Shown: in pieces, positions 12,830 to 20,540 of the stretch
How the letters are laid out: each line of letters begins with the position of its first letter
How positions within the stretch are numbered: position 1 is the stretch's first letter
IMG/VR virus record: IMGVR_UViG_3300011013_003310
Location: 1-33,967 of that record
Strand: one strand, 5' to 3'
Source of the DNA: a virus
Length of the DNA stretch: 33,967 bases
The notes under the pieces: generated by a model
Seen by the model: the letters and a program-made list of their open reading frames with translations, nothing else
Databases searched by the model: none
What the model was told of the DNA's origin: nothing
Position numbers and translations under genes: made by a program

Positions 12830-13193
12830 CAAAAAGGCGCAAATCCTTTTAAGCTCGCTGAGAGAAATCAGTAGAGTTTTCCTAAGATAACCGAAGAACA
12901 GTAGGGTGGGTTGGCTTGAGCCCGTATCAAAAGGTATAGCGACCTTGTTATGCGACAAGGTAAAGGACTCATAGTTAATTGCTATGGCAATGCCCCAGCG
13001 TGTTGTGGTAGATAAATGTAAGTAGAGTTTTTAAGCACAGTCCCTCTCGCCTCCCTAAACGGGTGGTAGTTTATCGCGGATTTTTCCGCTCGCATTTTGT
13101 CGCGCTCCCCACGCATTAAAATATAAAGGGGCTTCAAAGAAGATTTGCATTCCGACAAAATCAATATCCCCCTCTATGGGGGGGGTATTTTTT
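12830..13193 (+). ncRNA. Candidate structured non-coding RNA ending at a terminator
   Basis: No convincing reading frame exists between 12821 and 13270. The stretch contains a long-range pairing, GC(T)GAGAG (12857-12864) with CTCTCGC (13044-13050), local hairpins CCTTGT/ACAAGG (12943-12960), ATTGC/GCAAT (12978-12991) and GCGGA/TCCGC (13076-13089), a 9-bp inverted repeat ATTTTGTCG (13094-13102) / CGACAAAAT (13153-13161), and a rho-independent terminator at 13163-13193. AGTAGAGTTTT occurs twice (12870 and 13021). I could not match it to tmRNA, RNase P, SRP or 6S RNA. It may instead be a long 3' UTR of the gene before it. Confidence 0.45.
13163..13193 (+). terminator. Intrinsic terminator after the non-coding region
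   Basis: AATA-T-CCCCC (13163-13172) pairs with GGGGGGTATT (13180-13189) around a 7-base loop, followed by a T run to 13193. It is oriented for plus-strand transcription and insulates the promoter at 13235. Confidence 0.75.
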
Positions 13194-13234
13194 GTCTTAT
13201 TGCTTAAAGAAAAGTTCACATTCCACAAATAAAC

Positions 13235-13263
13235 TTGAAATAAAAAATTAAATTAACTATAAT
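13235..13263 (+). promoter_or_regulatory. Consensus sigma-70 promoter for the dNMP kinase gene
   Basis: TTGAAA (13235-13240), 17-base spacer, TATAAT (13258-13263), then only 7 bases to the ATG at 13271. Transcription should begin at or next to the A of the start codon, giving a leaderless message; there is no Shine-Dalgarno. Confidence 0.8.
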
Positions 13264-13270
13264 TATTCTT

Positions 13271-13924
13271 ATGGCTAAAAAGTTCTTCATAGGTATAGGA
13301 GGGGTTGCAGGATGTGGAAAAGATACTTTCTATAGGATTTCGAAAGAAATCCTCGAAGACGAATACCCCGAACTAAACGTCCAAAGACTTTCTTTGGCTG
13401 ACCATTTAAAAGACGATCTCAAAGATTTTATTGTAGAAAAACTTGATATTGACCCGACTGAATGCACTAGAACAGAGAAAGATAAGATTAGACCTCTGCT
13501 AGTTGCTTACGCAAAGGTTAAAAGAGAAACTTCCTACGGAAGATATTGGATTGAAAAAGTAGAAGATTATATAAAAACTTTATCTACTTCAAAAAAGACT
13601 TTATTTATAATAACCGACCTTAGATTTAGTTATTATGAAAAAGATGAAACTTACTGGGTTCAAGAACAGAAAAAGGGAGTAGTTATTCATTTGAGTAGAT
13701 TTGACAATGAAATAAACAGCGAGGGCGAGAAAATTAAAAACGTAATAGGGCCAGCTAACGAAGAAGAGCGTATGCATGACCCTTTAGTTAAGGTTAGGGC
13801 TGATTATAAGTTCCAATTCCCCACTCTCAACGTAAACGACGACCAATTTCTCAATAATTTAAAACCGAAAGTTAAAAGCGCTTTAAATAAAATTAAAAAA
13901 GACCACGGACATTTTTTTAAATGA
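13271..13924 (+). CDS. P-loop deoxynucleoside monophosphate kinase-like protein
   Basis: 217 residues. A Walker A loop, GVAGCGKDT, lies at residues 11-19. It is followed by RLSLADHLKDDLKDF (substrate-side helices), a lid-like TRTEKDKIRP...YGRYW segment, and IITDLRFSYYEKDE as the central strand. This arrangement and the GKDT loop resemble the phage dNMP kinase family of T4 gp1. It would phosphorylate dNMPs in the cytoplasm for DNA synthesis. It is first in its transcript, behind a consensus promoter. Another P-loop nucleotide kinase is possible. Confidence 0.82.
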   Translation: MAKKFFIGIGGVAGCGKDTFYRISKEILEDEYPELNVQRLSLADHLKDDLKDFIVEKLDIDPTECTRTEKDKIRPLLVAYAKVKRETSYGRYWIEKVEDYIKTLSTSKKTLFIITDLRFSYYEKDETYWVQEQKKGVVIHLSRFDNEINSEGEKIKNVIGPANEEERMHDPLVKVRADYKFQFPTLNVNDDQFLNNLKPKVKSALNKIKKDHGHFFK

Positions 13925-13970
13925 TTCAACTTGACTTCATTGTTAGCAACGTGGTAAATAGGTGCTGATT

Positions 13971-14252
13971 ATGTCAGACGACAACAATAAACAGCAAAAC
14001 GAATGGCAGAAGCGCGAACTCGGCGCTCTCTGGGTACGAGAAGGAAAGAGCGGGAAATACTTCTACGGTAAGATTGGCGAAAAAGACAATCAAGAAGAAG
14101 TCGTTATTTTTAGAAATAAGAATAAAAATAACGATAACCACCCCGATTTCATTATCTATAAATCCGAGGATCGTCAGACCAGTTCTACGACTGTCAAGAA
14201 ACAAGAAGAGCAAACCGTTGCAACCGACAACTCTGAAGAAGATTTGTTCTAA
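13971..14252 (+). CDS. Short conserved phage-type protein (DUF736-like)
   Basis: 93 residues from the ATG at 13971; a GTG 9 bases earlier is in frame but less likely. The core ELGALWVREGKSGKYFYGKI...VVIFRNKNK...HPDFIIYKSE is a beta-rich pattern seen in many small phage proteins and resembling DUF736. An acidic, Ser/Thr-rich tail ends EEDLF, like the acidic tips of single-stranded-DNA-binding proteins. Function is not established; an SSB-like role is a guess. It ends directly before the next ATG (TAAATG). Confidence 0.75.
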   Translation: MSDDNNKQQNEWQKRELGALWVREGKSGKYFYGKIGEKDNQEEVVIFRNKNKNNDNHPDFIIYKSEDRQTSSTTVKKQEEQTVATDNSEEDLF

Positions 14253-15329
14253 ATGAGCTTTGCACTTCATTTACCACTCAATTCCGTTTCCTTTGGTCAA
14301 GTATCTACTCATGTTTTGAGGGAGATACATAAGCGATCTCTTGAGCCCTGCTTATTTACCATTGGAAACGGGGTTGATCTTTCTTGCCAAAACATAGATC
14401 AAGAGTTTGGTGATTGGATACAAAAATGTATCAATAAATCTCTGACCGATCACGACAGGAAGCATCCCGTAATAAAACTTTGGCACTTAAATGGATCTCT
14501 TGAGTCAGTAAGTGAAAGACAAATATTGCTAACCTTCTACGAGTTGAACGACCCAACTCCGGTAGAGCAAAATATCGCAAAGAATCACACCACTGTTTTA
14601 ACGTCGAGGTACGCTCAAGAAGCATTTTCAAAGAGGGGTATAAAAACAGATTATGTTCCTTTAGCGTTTGACTCTTTCAACTTTAAGAAAACAGATAAAA
14701 AATATTTCACCGATGGAAGAATAACTTTCAATGTGGTGGGTAAAATTGAAAAAAGAAAACGTCACGAAAAATTAATTAGAGCTTGGGTTAAAAAATTCGG
14801 CAATGATAAAAAATATTTCTTGCAGTGCGCTGTATACAACCCGTTCTTAAAAGAGCAAGACAACAACGCGCTTATCAGTAGAGTCTTAGAGGGTAAGTCT
14901 TACTTTAATGTGAACTTTTTGGGTCACATGCAGAAAAATTCTGTCTACAATGATTTTTTAAATTCTGGAGATATAATCTTAGGAATGTCAGGTGGTGAAG
15001 GCTGGGGATTACCAGAGTTTCACTCAGTTGGTTTAGGTAAACATGCAGTTATCATGAATGCTCACTCCTATAAGGAATGGGCCAACAAGGATAACGCAGT
15101 GTTAGTTGATCCTAAAGAACAGATTGACTGTTATGATGGAATGTTCTTCCAACCAAATCAGCCATTTAATCAAGGACAAATTTTTGACTTCGATGAAGAT
15201 CAATTTATAGCTGCTTGCGAAGAGTCAATTAAAAGACTTGAAGCAAACAGAATTAATGAAGCTGGCTTAAAAATCCAAGAAGACTTCAAGATAGACAAAA
15301 CTGTTGACACTCTTCTCAACCTAATATAG
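14253..15329 (+). CDS. Glycosyltransferase, GT-B fold (GT4-like)
   Basis: 358 residues. The C-terminal Rossmann half has the GT4 signature: FNVVGKIEKRKRHEKLIRAW (sugar-nucleotide strand/helix) at about 157-180, then SGGEGWGLPEFHSVGLGKHAVI with Glu-x7-Glu-type spacing around 247-268. The N-terminal half begins LHLPLNSVSFGQVS. It probably moves a sugar from an NDP-sugar to a glycan or other acceptor in the cytoplasm. It lies 7 kb from the main glycan operon, among DNA-metabolism genes, so the acceptor might differ, for example DNA or a phage protein; that is speculation. Confidence 0.85.
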   Translation: MSFALHLPLNSVSFGQVSTHVLREIHKRSLEPCLFTIGNGVDLSCQNIDQEFGDWIQKCINKSLTDHDRKHPVIKLWHLNGSLESVSERQILLTFYELNDPTPVEQNIAKNHTTVLTSRYAQEAFSKRGIKTDYVPLAFDSFNFKKTDKKYFTDGRITFNVVGKIEKRKRHEKLIRAWVKKFGNDKKYFLQCAVYNPFLKEQDNNALISRVLEGKSYFNVNFLGHMQKNSVYNDFLNSGDIILGMSGGEGWGLPEFHSVGLGKHAVIMNAHSYKEWANKDNAVLVDPKEQIDCYDGMFFQPNQPFNQGQIFDFDEDQFIAACEESIKRLEANRINEAGLKIQEDFKIDKTVDTLLNLI

Positions 15330-15333
15330 TCTC

Positions 15334-15675
15334 ATGCCCTGTTACGTATTCGAGCACCCCAAAACTGGACAAACCATTGAGGTTATTCAGTCTGTAAAAG
15401 AGGAACACGTTTACGTTGATAAAGATGGAACTGAATGGAATAGGGTTTTTACAGTCCCTAACGCATCAGTAGACACCGCACCTCTCAGTGCAAACCAGTT
15501 TGTAGAAAAGACGAAACATCAAAAAGGTTCGATGGGGGATCTTTTTGATCAAGCTAGAGAGGCAAGCGACAAAAGAGCAAAACAAAACGGTGGCCAAGAC
15601 CCCGTTAAAAAAGACTATTACGAAAAGTGGAGCAAAGATCGAAACGGCAAGAGGCATCCGAACCAAGGGGGATAA
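15334..15675 (+). CDS. FmdB-like phage protein without zinc cysteines
   Basis: 113 residues. The N terminus MPCYVFEHPKTGQTIEVIQS, followed by WNRVFTVPNAS, has the layout of the FmdB regulatory-protein (CxxC-CxxC) family. The zinc-binding Cys pairs are replaced, leaving only Cys3. Similar Cys-less versions occur in marine phages. The C-terminal half is charged and disordered (DKRAKQNGGQDPVKKD). Function unknown. It starts 4 bases after the glycosyltransferase stop. Confidence 0.7.
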   Translation: MPCYVFEHPKTGQTIEVIQSVKEEHVYVDKDGTEWNRVFTVPNASVDTAPLSANQFVEKTKHQKGSMGDLFDQAREASDKRAKQNGGQDPVKKDYYEKWSKDRNGKRHPNQGG

Positions 15676-15741
15676 GTTCTTTAGGTTCAAGTCTAATACA
15701 CCTTTTTAATTCTTCTAAAAAGAAAATCTCCGATAAGGAAC

Positions 15742-15765
15742 TTTTTGTGAAAAACTTCACAAAAA
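15742..15765. repeat. Perfect 10-bp inverted repeat upstream of nrdA
   Basis: TTTTTGTGAA and TTCACAAAAA are separated by AAAC. It ends 21 bases before the nrdA start. It could be a weak bidirectional terminator or an operator. It does not fit the NrdR-box consensus as I know it. Confidence 0.55.
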
Positions 15766-15767
15766 AC

Positions 15768-15773
15768 CTGTAA
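15768..15773 (+). promoter_or_regulatory. CTGTAA, variant of the GTGTAA element before nrdA
   Basis: The sequence runs ACCTGTAAATTTTATTGTATC into the ATG, with the hexamer 13 bases before it. It differs from the other copies in the first base and distance, so this is the weakest member. Confidence 0.25.
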
Positions 15774-15786
15774 ATTTTATTGTATC

Positions 15787-18255
15787 ATGAATAAAGACTC
15801 TCAAGTAATACACGTTAAGAAGAGGAACGGAAGACTCCAAGAACTAAACATAGATAAAATAAACCATTGCGCTTCTTGGGCTTGTAATGAGCTAGAGAAT
15901 GTTTCTGCAAGCGAGGTAGTACTAGATGCCCATGTACAAATTTACGATAAAATAACCACCGATGACATAGATAAAGCTCTCATAATGAGTGCTAGGCAAA
16001 AAATTGAAAAAGAGCCTAATTATTCATATGTAGCAGCAAGACTTTTACTCTCTTCTATATGTAAAGAAGTCTTTGGTGAAAGCGTAGATAAAGATATATA
16101 TGACAACCAATACAAGCTCTCTTTTGTAAGAAACACAAAAAAACTAGTAAAGGAAGACATCCTAGACAAGAGGCTTCTTGATTTTGATCTTAAGATGCTC
16201 TCGGAACATATCGACTCTAATCGAGATTTAAACTTTAAATATCTCGGCCTACAAATATTAGCTGATCGATACCTTCACCACATAGATGGAAGAATAATGG
16301 AAACCCCTCAAGCCTTTTGGATGAGAGTATCTATGGGGTTAGCTATAAACGAAGAAAACAAAAATGAAAAAGCTATTGAGTTTTATGATACGTTGTCTCA
16401 GTTTTATCTGTGTTGCTCTACTCCTACCCTTTTTAATAGCGGTAGTACTCACAGTCAGCTTTCCAGTTGTTATCTTAATACTTTTGACGACTCAATTGAT
16501 GGAATTTTTGAAGGTCTGTGGCAAGAAGCTAGAAAGTCCAAGTTTGCTGGAGGGCTAGGTTTTGATGTCTCAAATTTCAGAGCAGCAAACTCTTATGTAA
16601 AAGGCACTAACGGTAAATCATCTGGATTAATTCCTTGGCTTAAAATATACAACGATACGCTTATTGCCGTGGATCAAGGAGGCAAAAGACCCGGAGCAGG
16701 TTGTGCTTACCTTGAGCCTTGGCATTTGGACATAGAAGATTTTCTTGATTTAAAAAAGAATACCGGAGACGAGCGCAGAAGATGTCACGATATGAATACT
16801 GCAAATTGGCTCCCAGATCTTTTCATTAGAAAAGTTCAATCAGATGAAGACTGGTACTTATTCTCTCCATCGGATACCCGTGATCTTCACGAGCTTTACG
16901 GAGACAAGTTTGATAAAAGATATAAAAAATACTGCAAACTTGCAGACAGCGGAGAACTTGAAAACCATAAAGTCATAAAAGCTAAAGATCTCTGGAAGAG
17001 AATGCTAAGAGTTCTTTTCGAAACTGGACACCCTTGGATGACTTTTAAGGATAACGCCAATTTCCGTTACTCTAACTCGCATGAAGGTGTAGTTCATAGC
17101 TCAAACCTATGCACTGAAATCTTTCTTCATACTAAACCTTCTAGATTTTTAGAAGGGGAAAAAACCGAAGTTGGCGAAACAGCAGTATGTAACCTAAGTT
17201 CTGTAAATTTAAAACAGCACATTAAAGACAACGGAGAGTTAGACTTTGATAGACTAGCTAAAACAATTGAGGTTCAAATGCGTATGCTTGACAACGTTAT
17301 TGACCTTAACTTCTACCCAACTCAAGAAGCTAAAAAATCGAACCTAAAACACAGACCAGTGGGGGCTGGAAGTATGGGTTGGGCTGATGTGTTTCACTCT
17401 TACAAGGTGAATTTCTCAAGCGACGATGCTGTGAAGTTTTCAGACGAGCTTTATGAGTTCATATCTTATCACTGCATACTTAACTCTGCCAAGCTATCTA
17501 AAGAGCGTGGAGCTTACTCCACATATGACGGGTCTCTTTGGAGCCAAGATATTCTACCAATTGACACATATAAAAGCCTCATGGATTACCTTGATCAAAA
17601 GCCGATACTCCATAGAGGTAAAAAGTTTTGTCCAGAAGTAGACTGGAAACAATTAAGAAGCCACATAAAAGATCATGGAATGCGTAATAGCAACACTATG
17701 GCAATTGCTCCAACTGCTACTATTTCATACATACAAGGATGCTCTCCCTGTATTGAGCCAGACTTCTCGGTCTTATTTGTTTATGAAAATAAAAGCGGCA
17801 ATTTAACTATTGTAAATGAATGGTTTATCAAAGAATGCAAAGAAAGAGGTATCTGGAATCAAGCGCTTATAGAAGCTATAAAATCTGTTGATGGAGATTT
17901 ATCTTTATTAAATGGAGATATCCCAGAGGACTTAAAACAAAGATACTCAACTTGCTTTGAAAGAGATCAGTTTAAGCTAATCGATTCAGCGGCGGCGAAA
18001 CAGAAGTGGATAGACATGGGTCAATCTTTGAACCTGTTCAACAAAGAAACCTCTTTAAAATACTTGAATGATTTATACATTCATGCGAGAAATAGAGGTC
18101 TAAAAAGCACATATTATCTAAGAAATTTATCTGCCAGCAAAATAGAAAAATCTACGAATACGCCAATGCAGGAAATAGAAAGCAAGCATGAGGCCATAGG
18201 AGAAATGGCTAAAGCTTGTAGTATACTAGATCCAACATGCGAAAGCTGTCAGTAA
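15787..18255 (+). CDS. nrdA: Ribonucleotide reductase class I, large subunit
   Basis: 822 residues. An ATP-cone occupies about residues 5-95 (VIHVKKRNGRLQELNIDK), so dATP feedback is likely retained. The ten-stranded barrel includes CSTPTLFNSGS and SSCYLNT (redox Cys), SNLCTEIF (Asn-x-Cys-x-Glu active site with the thiyl Cys) and AVCNLSSVNL (second redox Cys). MAIAPTATISYIQGCSP is the phosphate loop. The C terminus CESCQ is the shuttle Cys pair reduced by thioredoxin or glutaredoxin. It reduces NDPs to dNDPs in complex with the small subunit 15 bases downstream. Confidence 0.97.
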   Translation: MNKDSQVIHVKKRNGRLQELNIDKINHCASWACNELENVSASEVVLDAHVQIYDKITTDDIDKALIMSARQKIEKEPNYSYVAARLLLSSICKEVFGESVDKDIYDNQYKLSFVRNTKKLVKEDILDKRLLDFDLKMLSEHIDSNRDLNFKYLGLQILADRYLHHIDGRIMETPQAFWMRVSMGLAINEENKNEKAIEFYDTLSQFYLCCSTPTLFNSGSTHSQLSSCYLNTFDDSIDGIFEGLWQEARKSKFAGGLGFDVSNFRAANSYVKGTNGKSSGLIPWLKIYNDTLIAVDQGGKRPGAGCAYLEPWHLDIEDFLDLKKNTGDERRRCHDMNTANWLPDLFIRKVQSDEDWYLFSPSDTRDLHELYGDKFDKRYKKYCKLADSGELENHKVIKAKDLWKRMLRVLFETGHPWMTFKDNANFRYSNSHEGVVHSSNLCTEIFLHTKPSRFLEGEKTEVGETAVCNLSSVNLKQHIKDNGELDFDRLAKTIEVQMRMLDNVIDLNFYPTQEAKKSNLKHRPVGAGSMGWADVFHSYKVNFSSDDAVKFSDELYEFISYHCILNSAKLSKERGAYSTYDGSLWSQDILPIDTYKSLMDYLDQKPILHRGKKFCPEVDWKQLRSHIKDHGMRNSNTMAIAPTATISYIQGCSPCIEPDFSVLFVYENKSGNLTIVNEWFIKECKERGIWNQALIEAIKSVDGDLSLLNGDIPEDLKQRYSTCFERDQFKLIDSAAAKQKWIDMGQSLNLFNKETSLKYLNDLYIHARNRGLKSTYYLRNLSASKIEKSTNTPMQEIESKHEAIGEMAKACSILDPTCESCQ

Positions 18256-18270
18256 TACAAAGGATGGAAA

Positions 18271-19281
18271 ATGAGTAAAACAGGATTATTATTAGATGAA
18301 AACACGACGGGAGTTAATCAGATTCTCCCACATAAACACAAATTTGCTTGGGATCTTTTTCAAAAAGGCGTAGCAAATAATTGGTCGCCATCCGAAATTA
18401 ATATGTCGGATGATGTAAAACAATGGAAAGGAGACGATCTCTCTAAAGATGAAAAGCTACTCGTTAAAAGATGTCTTGGTTTTTTTGCTGGAAGTGAGTC
18501 CTTGGTTGGTAATAATTTATTACTTAATGTCGCAAAATGGATAACAGACGCTGAGTGTGGCCAGTACATAATGAGGCAAGCATACGAAGAGTCCCTACAC
18601 AACTGGACAGTCGTAACTTGCTGCGATAGCTACTCTTTAAAAATATCTGAGGTTTACGAAGCCTATGTCAACATACCTTCAATTAAGGCGAAGGATGATT
18701 TCCTAATGAGCATAACCTCTGACATCAACAGACAAGATTTCAGTACTAAGACTTTAGAGGGAAAAAGAGAGTTTCTGAGAAATTTGATTACCTATTATAT
18801 CGTTTGTGAGGGAACCTTTTTCTTTAGTGGATTCGCTATGCTTCTAGCCCTTGGCAGACAAAATAAACTGCCCGGACTTTCTGATCAAATTAGATATACT
18901 CTTAGAGACGAGAGCTTGCATATCCAATTTGGTACGTATTTAATAAATACGATTAAAGAACAGTATCCATCGGTGTGGACAAAAAAGTTCGAGGAAGAAA
19001 CCACTGAGCATATTAAAAAAGCCGTAGAGCTTGAAATTCAATATGCCCACGATGTTCTTCCACGAGGAATTCTTGGCTTAAACGCTGAGATGTTTGTTGA
19101 TTACATGCGATATATCGGCAACAGACGGCTTGAAGGAATTGGAATTGAGTTTTCTTTTGAGAACGCTCAGAACCCTTTCCCTTGGCTGTCAGAAGTAGTT
19201 GATACCGCAGCTATGACAAACTTCTTTGAGCGCAAGGTTAAAGATTATCAGAACTCTGGAGTTTTAGAGGATGATTTTTAG
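18271..19281 (+). CDS. nrdB: Ribonucleotide reductase class I, small (radical) subunit, class Ic-like
   Basis: 336 residues. Metal ligands are Glu76 (GSESLV), Glu107 and His110 (ESLH), Glu180 (CEGTFFF), Glu214 and His217 (RDESLH). Spacing equals that of the Chlamydia enzyme (31, 73, 34). The residue four after the first His ligand, tyrosine in standard R2 and Phe in Chlamydia, is Val114 (codon 18610-18612), and ligand 1 is Glu instead of Asp. Both point to a tyrosine-free, probably Mn/Fe class Ic cofactor. Trp38 and Asp213 of the radical-transfer path are kept. An AAAGGATGG Shine-Dalgarno precedes the ATG. Confidence 0.95.
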   Translation: MSKTGLLLDENTTGVNQILPHKHKFAWDLFQKGVANNWSPSEINMSDDVKQWKGDDLSKDEKLLVKRCLGFFAGSESLVGNNLLLNVAKWITDAECGQYIMRQAYEESLHNWTVVTCCDSYSLKISEVYEAYVNIPSIKAKDDFLMSITSDINRQDFSTKTLEGKREFLRNLITYYIVCEGTFFFSGFAMLLALGRQNKLPGLSDQIRYTLRDESLHIQFGTYLINTIKEQYPSVWTKKFEEETTEHIKKAVELEIQYAHDVLPRGILGLNAEMFVDYMRYIGNRRLEGIGIEFSFENAQNPFPWLSEVVDTAAMTNFFERKVKDYQNSGVLEDDF

Positions 19282-19467
19282 GAGAATCCCTAAGAATACA
19301 ATATTTAAAACAATAGAGAACCAAAGAAAGGCGGTAAGCAAAAACTTACCGTCTATTTTTTTCTTTATTTTAAAATATTCCGATTTTGAAATGACTTTTC
19401 TTTCAGCCATCTCAGACCCAGAAACATCCCAGCAATCACCATCCTTGCATATTAGCCATTTTTTCAT
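19264..19467 (-). CDS. Small C-terminally anchored membrane protein, 67 aa
   Basis: The N-terminal 40 residues are soluble and charged (MKKWLICKDGDCWDVSGSEM), with one hydrophobic helix at about 43-66 (LLTAFLWFSIVLNIVFLGILL). It overlaps the end of nrdB tail to tail by 18 bases. No family is recognised. It starts 2 bases after the stop of the next gene upstream. Confidence 0.6.
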   Translation of the reverse strand: MKKWLICKDGDCWDVSGSEMAERKVISKSEYFKIKKKIDGKFLLTAFLWFSIVLNIVFLGILLKIIL

Positions 19468-19469
19468 GT

Positions 19470-19673
19470 CTAATCCTCTTTTTCTGGTATGAAAAATTTA
19501 GTTCTTCTATCCCTAATGAACCCTTCACTCAATAGGTAATCCATTATGGATTGTATTTCTTTTTCTGCTATGCATTTAGAATTATTGTATATAAAAACCG
19601 TATCGTGTTTCCAATAACCGTCCTCACATAAGCAAACTTTTATTTTGTATCCATTTAAACTAAGAATTTGCAT
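19470..19673 (-). CDS. Hypothetical protein, 67 aa
   Basis: Soluble, mixed alpha/beta, beginning MQILSLNGYKIKVCLCEDG, with a helical middle (EKEIQSIMDYLLSEGF) and a basic end (RDRRTKFF). No family is recognised. The ATG lies exactly 8 bases after a GTGTAA element and has no Shine-Dalgarno. Confidence 0.62.
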   Translation of the reverse strand: MQILSLNGYKIKVCLCEDGYWKHDTVFIYNNSKCIAEKEIQSIMDYLLSEGFIRDRRTKFFIPEKED

Positions 19674-19681
19674 GTATTTAT

Positions 19682-19687
19682 TTACAC
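19682..19687 (-). promoter_or_regulatory. GTGTAA element, 8 bases before the start at 19673
   Basis: Minus strand GATAGTGTAAATAAATAC then ATG. The element overlaps the stop codon of the signal peptidase gene, so the downstream pair of genes could be expressed separately from it. Confidence 0.48.
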
Positions 19688-20172
19688 TATCGCTGATTAA
19701 CCAACATTGCGATTATGTGCTTCTCTTTGATAATGCCGTACCAAGTATGATTCCTGTTATCGCCAATAATGTAATACTCGTTATACTTTAACTTTATTTC
19801 CTTTGTATCTAAGTAATAAATACTATCTCTTGTAAGCATTATTCTTTCTTTATTTTTTTCTTCTAGTTTTCTTCCGTCTACATAAATAAATCCATTTTTT
19901 ATCATTATTCTTTCATTTGGAAGGCCAACCACCCTTTTTATTAAGTGATCTGAATTGTTATTAGGGTCATCGGTTACGATTACATCTCCCCTATCAGGCG
20001 AAACTATTTTGCAATAAATACTATTAACAAAAACCTTAGTTCCATCCTTTAAAGTCGGATTCATACTATCCCCATCTACCTCATAAAACTCAAAACCAGA
20101 GAAGAAAACAGCCCAAAAAAGCAGCAAAGCCCCCAATAGTCTTACTTTTTTATTTAATGTAAAAATACGCAT
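19687..20172 (-). CDS. lepB: Signal peptidase I-like protein
   Basis: 161 residues. An N-terminal hydrophobic helix at about 12-27 anchors it in the inner membrane. Family boxes: GDSMNPTL with nucleophile Ser36, HLIKRVVGLPNE with general-base Lys79, and YIIGDNRNHTW near the C terminus (usual GDNRxxSxDSR; the second half is altered). It would cleave signal peptides of secreted proteins. Possible clients in this window are the protease at 5981-6949 and other exported phage proteins; the lipoproteins would use signal peptidase II. The ATG is exactly 8 bases after a GTGTAA element. Confidence 0.88.
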   Translation of the reverse strand: MRIFTLNKKVRLLGALLLFWAVFFSGFEFYEVDGDSMNPTLKDGTKVFVNSIYCKIVSPDRGDVIVTDDPNNNSDHLIKRVVGLPNERIMIKNGFIYVDGRKLEEKNKERIMLTRDSIYYLDTKEIKLKYNEYYIIGDNRNHTWYGIIKEKHIIAMLVNQR

Positions 20173-20180
20173 ACATATGC

Positions 20181-20186
20181 TTACAC
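20181..20186 (-). promoter_or_regulatory. GTGTAA element, 8 bases before the signal peptidase start
   Basis: Minus strand GAAAAGTGTAAGCATATGT then ATG. It forms the left arm of a palindrome (TTACAC-TTTTC-GTGTAA) with the plus-strand copy at 20192. Confidence 0.5.
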
Positions 20187-20191
20187 TTTTC

Positions 20192-20197
20192 GTGTAA
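20192..20197 (+). promoter_or_regulatory. GTGTAA element for the plus-strand gene at 20226
   Basis: CTTTTCGTGTAAATATAAAC on the plus strand, 28 bases before the ATG, which has a strong Shine-Dalgarno. It is the right arm of the divergent palindrome. Confidence 0.48.
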
Positions 20198-20205
20198 ATA
20201 TAAAC

Positions 20206-20218
20206 GCCTCAAGGAGGC
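20206..20218 (+). promoter_or_regulatory. Shine-Dalgarno enclosed in a small hairpin
   Basis: GCCTC (20206-20210) can pair with GAGGC (20214-20218), covering the AAGGAGG ribosome-binding site of the gene starting at 20226. This may damp or regulate translation. Confidence 0.45.
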
Positions 20219-20225
20219 AATTGTT

Positions 20226-20540
20226 ATGAGACATAAGAACAAAAAAAGCAACTCCGAGATGTCATGGGCTAGTAAGATCGACGTTTGGATTAAATCCAAA
20301 TGGGGATCTATCTCAAAATGGATTGCGTCCAAGTCCCCTGAGATGAAACAGGTTAAAAACTGGATCATTAAGGGAAAAGACTGGATCATGAAAGCAGTAA
20401 AATGCCCAGATTGTAGACTAGGGGGAGTCTTGATCTTGTTTGGAGCCTTAGTTGCTACCAAAATGATCGACCCTTGGATGTCTGTAGCGATGTTAGCTTG
20501 GTTAAAAGCTGCATCATTAATAATCAAACCTCATAGATAA
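20226..20540 (+). CDS. Small Lys/Trp-rich membrane protein, 104 aa
   Basis: The N-terminal 60 residues are basic and Trp-rich with amphipathic repeats (WIKSKWGSISKWIASK, WIIKGKDWIMK). Then comes CPDCRLGG and one or two hydrophobic helices at about 65-100 (GGVLILFGALVATKMI, WMSVAMLAWLKAASLII). The amphipathic-plus-hydrophobic design would suit a holin or other membrane-active phage protein, but no family is recognised. It has a strong AAGGAGG and a terminator 13 bases after its stop. Confidence 0.68.
   Translation: MRHKNKKSNSEMSWASKIDVWIKSKWGSISKWIASKSPEMKQVKNWIIKGKDWIMKAVKCPDCRLGGVLILFGALVATKMIDPWMSVAMLAWLKAASLIIKPHR

Noticed and set aside
12830-13060. RNase P RNA, tmRNA or group I intron in the non-coding stretch
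   Set aside because: A short stretch resembles RNase P, but the P4 strands (GAGGAAAGTCC and ACAGAA) are missing. There is no tRNA-like end or tag frame for tmRNA, and no P7 pairing typical of group I introns.
12982-13164. Minus-strand 60-residue frame in the non-coding stretch
   Set aside because: It has no Shine-Dalgarno, an odd composition and no neighbours on that strand; its interval is full of inverted repeats and fits an RNA better.
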